Assembly: GCA_938039225.1 (NCBI GenBank)
Contig: CALHVH010000239.1
Span: 1 to 11,875, forward strand
Length of the DNA stretch: 11,875 bases
From: an uncultured Gammaproteobacteria bacterium
GTDB lineage: Bacteria > Pseudomonadota > Gammaproteobacteria > Steroidobacterales > JABDMI01
Reading direction: 5' to 3'
The notes beneath the pieces were generated by a model, which ran no database searches, was not told where the DNA came from, and saw only the letters and a list, made by a program, of their open reading frames with translations. Shown one piece after another: positions 6,140 to 11,875 of the stretch. How positions within the stretch are numbered: position 1 is the first letter of the stretch; each line of letters starts with the position of its first letter. A program made the position numbers and the translations under genes.

Positions 6140-9100
6140 TTATTCTTCGTCAAAACGTTCTTTTAGTAATTGTCGAATAATTTTTTTGTCCCTATCTTTC
6201 AGCGATTCCATATCGGTTTTCAACTGTTCAAGTACTTTGTGAGCATCCACATCTTGTGAAATTCGAGTGTCCATACTTCTTACCAATGGGAAGAGGGTGT
6301 TTTCTAAAGTTTCGTTAAGCATTTTTAAAATTTCAGAAAACTCTTTCGAGGTTTTGTTAGTAATAGATACATTAGTTTTTTGATTGTCAACTGAATCCAC
6401 AAGTTCAGCAATTTGATTAGCGATCTTCTGACCAGAATCGGCATCATCACCACCCATTTTTTTAATGCGTTGGAAGTCTTTGCATATTTGTTCCCAGCGT
6501 GCCTTGCTTTCTTGGTCTAAGGTGCCACGTAGCTCAGCCAGTTTCAATAAATTAGCTTCTGTCCCTTGTGTTAGTAATTGTGCTTCGCCACGATAGTGGT
6601 CTGTAATTAAGTTATCCAGTTCCTCATCATTCATAACGGCTGAGATTTTTTCAGCTAACTTGTTCATGTTTCGATAACTACCTTGCAATAAGAACGGTGG
6701 TTCAGTACGATAATTGTCAGCCTGAGCTGCAGAAGCAATATATTGCTGATTAACTTTAAGAATAGTATCTTGAATCACAAAGAGTCTTTCAAAGACCTTG
6801 GTAATCTCATTAACTTCAGCACTGCTGTACTCATGCGATAAATCGGTGGTTGCAACTTCGCGACCCTTGGCTAGATCGATGAATTTATACACGTCTGACA
6901 TTTCCCGTGTTGCTAAAGGAGCGAGTACAGAATTAGAAGTTAGACAGTTTTCAATATAACTCAAAGAGAACTGTTCATCTTTACCAGATAAAACATCACC
7001 TAGATTATAAATATCGGCACGGTTGGCCAGCATGTCAGGAACACGGAACATCTCACCTGATTCTGTGTAAGGGTTACCTGCCATGACCACACAGAATTTA
7101 CGTCCTCGTAAATCATAGGTTTTGGTTTTGCCTTTCCAAACCCCCTCTATGCGGCGTGTTGAATCACATAGCGAAATAAATTTTTGTAGAAATTCAGAAT
7201 TAGTGTGTTGAATATCATCCAAGTACAGCATGACGTTATCACCCATTTGCAAGGCTAAGTTGAGTTTTTCTAATTCTTGCTTAGCAGTTGCATCCGTAGT
7301 GCCGGCAGGGTCGATAGAAGTAACATCATGCCCAAGTACAGGACAATTGATTTTCATAAAGGTTAAGCCTAAACGACTAGCAACGTATTCCATTAAGGTG
7401 GTTTTACCGTAACCAGGAGGAGAGATCATCATCAATAAGCCATTTAAATCTGATCTTTTTGTATCCCCAACCGTACCAATTTGTTTAGCAAGATTGTCAC
7501 CGATAATTGGTAAATAGGACTCATTGATTAGACGGTTACGCACGAAGGAGCTCAAAGGTTTTGGTTTGAATTCTTCTAAACGTAATTCCTCACGTGTGGT
7601 CTCAGCAATATCATGACGTATTTGTAGATATTTTTTATATCCAGGAATTACTCGAGTGCAATGATCATCTAAACGTGAAAGGAAAGTGTCTAAACTAAAG
7701 CTTAAGCTTCCATTATCAATCAGTAGATGTTCACCAAATAGATTCTCAACTTTAAGATTTACATCAACATTAAGCTTACGTCTGGTCAGGGCTTTATCAG
7801 TAATTATGGCTGCGGCTGCTTCAGGAATGTAATGTAACAAAGCCATTTGCCCAGAGTTTTCAACCTGTGCATAGAGCCAAGCATTTGCTAAATCCCACTG
7901 TTGATCAGGGTGTTCAGAAAGATTGTTTAAAGTCGTATTGAATTCTTTCAAAACACTTGCTTCAATGGATTTTTTAAACTGTGTTAGTAATGCAGTACTT
8001 TCTTTTGAACTAACAAATTCAGTTTTATCACGGCTTAATTCTGCCGCTAAGTAACTAACAGCTGTACTAATCGTTTGGTCATCGACAGTAATGGGGTGTT
8101 GTGCAAGAAACTCATTAACAATAACCAGTAATTCTTTTTCTATCAGGTCTAATGCACTACGATCTTGATAGAGTTCGGATAAGCGACTTGCCGAACTAGC
8201 ACGCGTTTCTATAGTGTTTAATGCTGATTTCGACGTTTTTGACTTAGTGGTAGGTTGAATGTTTGCCCAGATTATTTGTGCCAAAGCACGGCTTTCTGGA
8301 TTAAAACGCAATAGACCACCACGTTCTATTGCGGGCACTAAAACGCCTAATAAGCTGGCAGCATCGGCATCATGTACGCCTTTTTGATAGGCATCTTTGT
8401 AGCGTGGTTTGGCAAAATTCTGAACTAGATTATTAAGATGTTCTTCGTCCTTAATATTTTTAAGTAATTCAGCCCAAGACAAACCTTCTTGATTATAACG
8501 AGCGGCTTGAATGATTAGATAAGCTAAGTATTCGGCACGATAAACTTCTGGTGTCTCTGATTCTAAGCTTAAATTCCAATAGGCTTTTTGGGCGTTAAGC
8601 TCTTCATTCTCAATCGCTTCAAAATACTGCGTGCCGACTAAATGTAATGCAAGACCGTCATTTCTAGGAATAATACTTAAATCCAGTTCTTCTGTACTAA
8701 CACTGAATTGATGGCGTGGCCCCATTTTAATAACGCGTCCACCTTCCAAATAGAGATCAGAGCGATCACGTAAGACTCGTAATGCTTGATCTTGGATCAT
8801 TTTTAAACGACCTTCAGCATCATCTGCTTTTACAGCATTGCCCAAGTCACGTAATTGCTCAACGATGTCACGTACTTTCAATACCATCGGGTCAGAAGCA
8901 AGATAGGTATTTAGCTCATCATCAGTCTCAAAACGTTGAGTGCGCTTTTCTATATTGTCCAACATGCGTTTAAGCGTATCGGAAAGCATTTGAGCTCTTG
9001 TGTTTTGCTTATCCAAAAGTGTTTGTTTTTGGGTCTCAAAAGCATTGTAGATCTCTTCACGTTGAGTCAATATTTCATTTAAGAATTTTTCATGCTCACC

Positions 9101-11314
9101 AAATTGGCTTTCCATTTCTTCAAGCTGCACCAGTAATCTGGCAAGTTGTTCTTCACATTTCTCTGGCGTAGTGGAAAGACCAAGAGCATTAGTAATACTC
9201 TGACTAAAGAGCTTGAACTGAGCTGAGAATTGTTCAACTGTTTCTGCCGAACCCAAACTTTCACGGCGTTGTCGGCCACGAGCTCTGGTTTGATTGAGCT
9301 TTGCGTATACATCAGATATCGATTCAACTATGGCTGTTCTTACAGTCGCATCGTCAACTTTTAAGGTGCCGATTAATTCCGAGAGTAAGTCTAGACCATT
9401 GGCAATGTCTTCAAGTTTTTGAAGGTCAGGATCTATTGCTGCTACTGTTTGGTGTTTAGAGATGGCATCTTCTAAATTGGAAATATCAGTAATGTAGCTA
9501 TCAAGAGCACTTTCACTAGAAAGAAACTCTGCAGTCTGTTCACTAACCTTGGCGTTTAATTCTACCAACTGAGTATCCATATTCTCAATTTGAGGAATAT
9601 CGATATAACGATATTTCTTAATGGTAGTTAAATGTCCGCGTTGCTTACGAATGGCGTCTAGGGCATTAACGTATTCGTCCACGCTTTTCCATGTGGCGGA
9701 GTCAGAAGAGATGATAATTTTTTGTTGATCATCTTTTGCTTCTTGCATGATTTTTGCTGATTGTTTGCGTATGCTTTCAACTTTTTCAAATTCATCAACA
9801 ACTAAATCGACTGTGGCGCTTATTTCTTTTACTGAATCACCAATGCCTTTGGTTTCTGAGTCAGTAATCCAAAAATGATTATCGAATAATTTATTTGCCG
9901 TTCTATGTAAAGCCTCATAGTGACGTACAGAAACGGTTTCATCACGAATGGCACGGCATACGCTAAATAAATCAGAAATGCCTGTCACTAAATCTGGATT
10001 TCCTATACGCGAGAAGAATGATTGAGTGACAGGTTTTTTGCTAGCGTACTCATCGCTAACAAAAGGACTTTTCCACACTTGCATGGGGTGAATGCGAGCC
10101 GGTTCATCGTCAGCAGTGAATACAATAATTTGTCCATTTGAAGCCAAGGCATAACCATGACTTAATATAGGATTTTGGAGATTTTTGGTAATCAAGTTAT
10201 AAGCGAGTAGGGCAACCATGCCACTAACAGGCTCATAAAAAACATACAGTACATCTTCACCATTAGGTGATCTGATTTTGCGTTTGAATACCAAACCATC
10301 AATATCGGTATCAAAAGTTTTGTATTCACTATTTTCTAAATAGTAGCCACCCGAGAATATAACACCATGGTCTTCCGGAAGTTGTACACAGGAATTTACT
10401 ATTTCATCAATACGAACTACGGTTTTACTCAAGGTGTTATAGATTAAACCTCGCCATTGTTCTTCTTTGTAAGGCTTAACTTTTATAAGAATTAGTCCGC
10501 CAACTTGGGCGTAATAGATTTCAGCATCGTCTAAGGATTGTGTTTCATCGTCAACGGACTCACGAAAAATGCCCATACCATCTTCGGTATTATTTTCTAC
10601 CTTAATGGTTAAGTCACCACCAATGGTTTCTATAAAGACTTGATCTAAGATATTAATGTGTGGATGTCTTCCATGAACGATGTGTTCACGTTCAGTCATT
10701 ATCCATTCAAAATCATGTGGTTGAGGGAGTTCTATATCACGCTCGCCACGATTGTCTATATAGGTAACTGTTTTACCATCTTCTGAAACTGCCCAGCGAA
10801 AAACACGTCTATCGTCTAAACGATCACCAATTTGAAACCCAGCTAATAATTTTCCATTTCTATGGCTTAATTGTACTAAGCGAGCTTCTTTGTAAAAGTT
10901 ATAGAGCTCATCAAATTCAGCATGGAACTTAGGGTCAGCTAAAAAACTTCCTTCGCTAGGAATCGCTTCCATGCTGTGCTTATCGCCCTCCGAGACTAGA
11001 CGGAAGAGTGAGAAAACATCTTCTACTTTTGTGGTTTTTTTAAGTCCAATGAAAACGTTATAGCCAAAGAGCAATAAGTCGCCGACTTGGACTATGTCGC
11101 GTCCAACACAGTTGTTTTCTGTGCGCACACGGGTTCTGGCCTCTACCGCCATTTCAGTCGAGCCAAACTCCTTAGCACGAGCCGTGTTTAATTCTTTGGT
11201 TTTGTTTTCTAAGGTATTGCCTTGTTGAATGAGGCGCTCACGGATAATTTCGTAAGCTCCACCTTCGGCAACTGCTGTATCAACTACAGAGCCTTTTTTA
11301 ATATCATTTACCAC
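6140..11314 (-). CDS. Giant coiled-coil AAA+ ATPase of the 'DNA repair ATPase' (DUF3686) type
   Basis: The 1724-residue soluble protein has no signal peptide or membrane helix. Residues 15-65 look helical. Residues 70-415 are beta-rich with repeated strand-turn blocks such as GDLLLFGYNVFIG and GQIIVFTADDEP. Heptad-like helices run from about 490 to 860, and a further helical region reaches about 1240. The ATPase module follows: Walker A PPGYGKTT with K1304, Walker B VMLYLDD with D1366-D1367, sensor 1 in VVMAGNPY with N1414, a probable arginine finger R1432 in MLANRADIY, and sensor 2 R1548 in GSYRNMNKL. The C-terminal 150 residues are helical and charged. The motif style recalls MoxR-type AAA+ proteins. 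The start is GTG, supported by AAAGGA six bases upstream. The family name implies DNA repair, but I see no nuclease or DNA-binding motif. Linkage to a flotillin-like gene argues for membrane-linked remodelling. The biochemical function is unknown. Confidence 0.88.
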   Translation of the reverse strand: MVNDIKKGSVVDTAVAEGGAYEIIRERLIQQGNTLENKTKELNTARAKEFGSTEMAVEARTRVRTENNCVGRDIVQVGDLLLFGYNVFIGLKKTTKVEDVFSLFRLVSEGDKHSMEAIPSEGSFLADPKFHAEFDELYNFYKEARLVQLSHRNGKLLAGFQIGDRLDDRRVFRWAVSEDGKTVTYIDNRGERDIELPQPHDFEWIMTEREHIVHGRHPHINILDQVFIETIGGDLTIKVENNTEDGMGIFRESVDDETQSLDDAEIYYAQVGGLILIKVKPYKEEQWRGLIYNTLSKTVVRIDEIVNSCVQLPEDHGVIFSGGYYLENSEYKTFDTDIDGLVFKRKIRSPNGEDVLYVFYEPVSGMVALLAYNLITKNLQNPILSHGYALASNGQIIVFTADDEPARIHPMQVWKSPFVSDEYASKKPVTQSFFSRIGNPDLVTGISDLFSVCRAIRDETVSVRHYEALHRTANKLFDNHFWITDSETKGIGDSVKEISATVDLVVDEFEKVESIRKQSAKIMQEAKDDQQKIIISSDSATWKSVDEYVNALDAIRKQRGHLTTIKKYRYIDIPQIENMDTQLVELNAKVSEQTAEFLSSESALDSYITDISNLEDAISKHQTVAAIDPDLQKLEDIANGLDLLSELIGTLKVDDATVRTAIVESISDVYAKLNQTRARGRQRRESLGSAETVEQFSAQFKLFSQSITNALGLSTTPEKCEEQLARLLVQLEEMESQFGEHEKFLNEILTQREEIYNAFETQKQTLLDKQNTRAQMLSDTLKRMLDNIEKRTQRFETDDELNTYLASDPMVLKVRDIVEQLRDLGNAVKADDAEGRLKMIQDQALRVLRDRSDLYLEGGRVIKMGPRHQFSVSTEELDLSIIPRNDGLALHLVGTQYFEAIENEELNAQKAYWNLSLESETPEVYRAEYLAYLIIQAARYNQEGLSWAELLKNIKDEEHLNNLVQNFAKPRYKDAYQKGVHDADAASLLGVLVPAIERGGLLRFNPESRALAQIIWANIQPTTKSKTSKSALNTIETRASSASRLSELYQDRSALDLIEKELLVIVNEFLAQHPITVDDQTISTAVSYLAAELSRDKTEFVSSKESTALLTQFKKSIEASVLKEFNTTLNNLSEHPDQQWDLANAWLYAQVENSGQMALLHYIPEAAAAIITDKALTRRKLNVDVNLKVENLFGEHLLIDNGSLSFSLDTFLSRLDDHCTRVIPGYKKYLQIRHDIAETTREELRLEEFKPKPLSSFVRNRLINESYLPIIGDNLAKQIGTVGDTKRSDLNGLLMMISPPGYGKTTLMEYVASRLGLTFMKINCPVLGHDVTSIDPAGTTDATAKQELEKLNLALQMGDNVMLYLDDIQHTNSEFLQKFISLCDSTRRIEGVWKGKTKTYDLRGRKFCVVMAGNPYTESGEMFRVPDMLANRADIYNLGDVLSGKDEQFSLSYIENCLTSNSVLAPLATREMSDVYKFIDLAKGREVATTDLSHEYSSAEVNEITKVFERLFVIQDTILKVNQQYIASAAQADNYRTEPPFLLQGSYRNMNKLAEKISAVMNDEELDNLITDHYRGEAQLLTQGTEANLLKLAELRGTLDQESKARWEQICKDFQRIKKMGGDDADSGQKIANQIAELVDSVDNQKTNVSITNKTSKEFSEILKMLNETLENTLFPLVRSMDTRISQDVDAHKVLEQLKTDMESLKDRDKKIIRQLLKERFDEE

Positions 11315-11320
11315 AGTTAA

Positions 11321-11326
11321 TCCTTT
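11321..11326 (-). promoter_or_regulatory. Ribosome-binding site that fixes the GTG start of the giant ATPase
   Basis: AAAGGA on the - strand lies six bases before GTG at 11314-11312. No in-frame ATG lies nearby, so this site decides the start and indicates that the large protein is translated independently of the upstream gene. Confidence 0.75.
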
Positions 11327-11346
11327 TATAAGAGATTTAATTTGAG

Positions 11347-11367
11347 TGCTTTATATTTGATAAAGCA
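11347..11367. repeat. 8-bp perfect inverted repeat between the flotillin and ATPase genes
   Basis: TGCTTTAT (11347-11354) and ATAAAGCA (11360-11367) are perfect complements around a 5-nt loop. Neither strand shows a T-run directly after it. It lies about 20 nt upstream of the ATPase Shine-Dalgarno, so on the - strand transcript it would be a leader hairpin. Confidence 0.55.
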
Positions 11368-11381
11368 GTTTCAATCGTTGT

Positions 11382-11405
11382 CTGGGCAGTATTGCTACCA
11401 CCCAG
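11382..11405 (-). other. Intercistronic RNA hairpin with GCAA tetraloop
   Basis: On the - strand these 24 nt fold into a continuous 10-bp stem: CTGGG pairs with CCCAG, then two tandem G-U wobbles, then GTA with TAC, closed by a GCAA (GNRA-type) loop. It sits 14 nt after the flotillin-like gene's stop codon. Without a following T-run it is not an intrinsic terminator. It may protect the upstream message's 3' end or set relative expression of the two genes. Confidence 0.5.
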
Positions 11406-11418
11406 CAACTCTCTTTTT

Positions 11419-11875
11419 TTATAAATCGTCAACGCTTACTGAACCAGCGTTTGTTACTTTGGCGATTAATGCTTGTAGAACTTCACTTTTACCAGCCAAT
11501 CCATCCACAGCCTTACCCATTGATAAGGACTTGGCAAAGTTATCAAAGAAGTGCTCTTCACCACCTACGATATCGATACTGGCTTCTTTTAAGGCTACTG
11601 CCAAGACTTCAGCATTCTCTTTAGCAATATCTTTACCTGCTTCAATCGATGCGATAGCTTCTTTAAAGGCAATCTCAAGGGCCATACGGAACTCTTCGTG
11701 AGCTCTGGTATCTTCAGTCATACCGTCCATTGCTGCAAACTTGTCAACTAAACCTTTAGCTTCAGCTTGGAATTGAGCCTTGGTTACATCAGCTTGAGCT
11801 AGTCCAATTTCACTTGCAGCAGAGGCTTCGGCTGTACCTTTGGCACGTAGTACTTCAGCCGCAGCTAATCCAACT
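11419..11875 (-). CDS. Flotillin-like SPFH-family protein, C-terminal part, cut by the window edge
   Basis: Flotillin-like proteins are membrane-anchored scaffolds that oligomerise through an SPFH domain and a long Ala/Glu-rich helix and organise membrane microdomains. Only the last 151 residues are visible, and the frame is open to the window end, so the ATG at 11730 is internal. The visible N-terminal stretch is an Ala/Glu-rich coiled coil (AEVLRAKGTAEASAASEIG) typical of the flotillin stalk. It is followed by helical ALEIAFKEAIASIEAGKDIA and the terminal block SIDIVGGEEHFFDNFAKSL and GKAVDGLAGKSEVLQALI, which resembles C-termini of bacterial flotillin/YqiK-like proteins. The SPFH domain and membrane anchor would lie beyond 11875. 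It is followed after 104 bp by the giant ATPase gene in the same direction, probably one transcript. The family call rests on the C-terminal pattern only. Confidence 0.8.
   Translation of the reverse strand, partial: VGLAAAEVLRAKGTAEASAASEIGLAQADVTKAQFQAEAKGLVDKFAAMDGMTEDTRAHEEFRMALEIAFKEAIASIEAGKDIAKENAEVLAVALKEASIDIVGGEEHFFDNFAKSLSMGKAVDGLAGKSEVLQALIAKVTNAGSVSVDDL

Noticed and set aside
9079..9327. Open frame of 82 codons on the - strand inside the giant ATPase gene
   Set aside because: It is an out-of-frame overlap in the coiled-coil region with no start signals; the large frame runs through uninterrupted.
11347..11405. Intercistronic hairpins as intrinsic terminators separating the flotillin-like and ATPase genes
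   Set aside because: Neither stem is followed by a U-tract on the - strand, so termination by this mechanism is unlikely.
11342..11701. Open frame of 119 codons on the + strand opposite the flotillin-like gene
   Set aside because: Its Ala/Ser/Lys-rich translation is the complement of the Ala/Glu-rich flotillin stalk, and the opposite strand matches a known family.
6140..11875. Phage-defence island or mobile element carrying the ATPase block
   Set aside because: No integrase, transposase, tRNA attachment site, flanking direct repeat or obvious composition shift is visible within the window.

Overview
The window looks like a chromosomal segment of an AT-rich gammaproteobacterium. The gene order queA-tgt-yajC-secD-secF is the classic gammaproteobacterial arrangement, and the QueA, Tgt, YajC, SecD and SecF sequences resemble the E. 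coli proteins closely in length and motifs. The genus cannot be fixed from the sequence. I see no tRNA or rRNA gene, insertion sequence, prophage gene or CRISPR array, and no gene-free stretch longer than 300 bases.

Left part, + strand (1-5348): the 3' two-thirds of queA, an 80-bp REP-like inverted repeat, tgt, then yajC, secD and secF. QueA and Tgt are two enzymes of tRNA queuosine modification. YajC, SecD and SecF form the accessory membrane complex that uses the proton motive force to help SecYEG translocate proteins. A probable promoter and a leader containing an inverted repeat precede yajC. A strong rho-independent terminator follows secF.

Middle (5379-6125, + strand): one gene for a 224-residue soluble protein of unknown function. 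It ends at a symmetrical hairpin that should terminate transcription from both directions, because the next genes converge on it.

Right part, - strand (6140-11875): a two-gene block read leftward. The upstream gene, cut by the window end, encodes the C-terminal part of a flotillin-like (SPFH-family) protein. About 100 bases downstream is a 1724-residue gene with a GTG start. It encodes a giant protein with a beta-rich N-terminal region, long coiled coils and a C-terminal AAA+ ATPase module whose nucleotide-binding motifs look intact. Databases usually call this family 'DNA repair ATPase' (N-terminal DUF3686), a name that seems to rest on coiled-coil and ATPase similarity. Linkage to a flotillin suggests a membrane-associated remodelling or envelope-stress system instead. 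This pair is the least understood and most interesting part of the window. The rest of its operon probably lies beyond the right edge.
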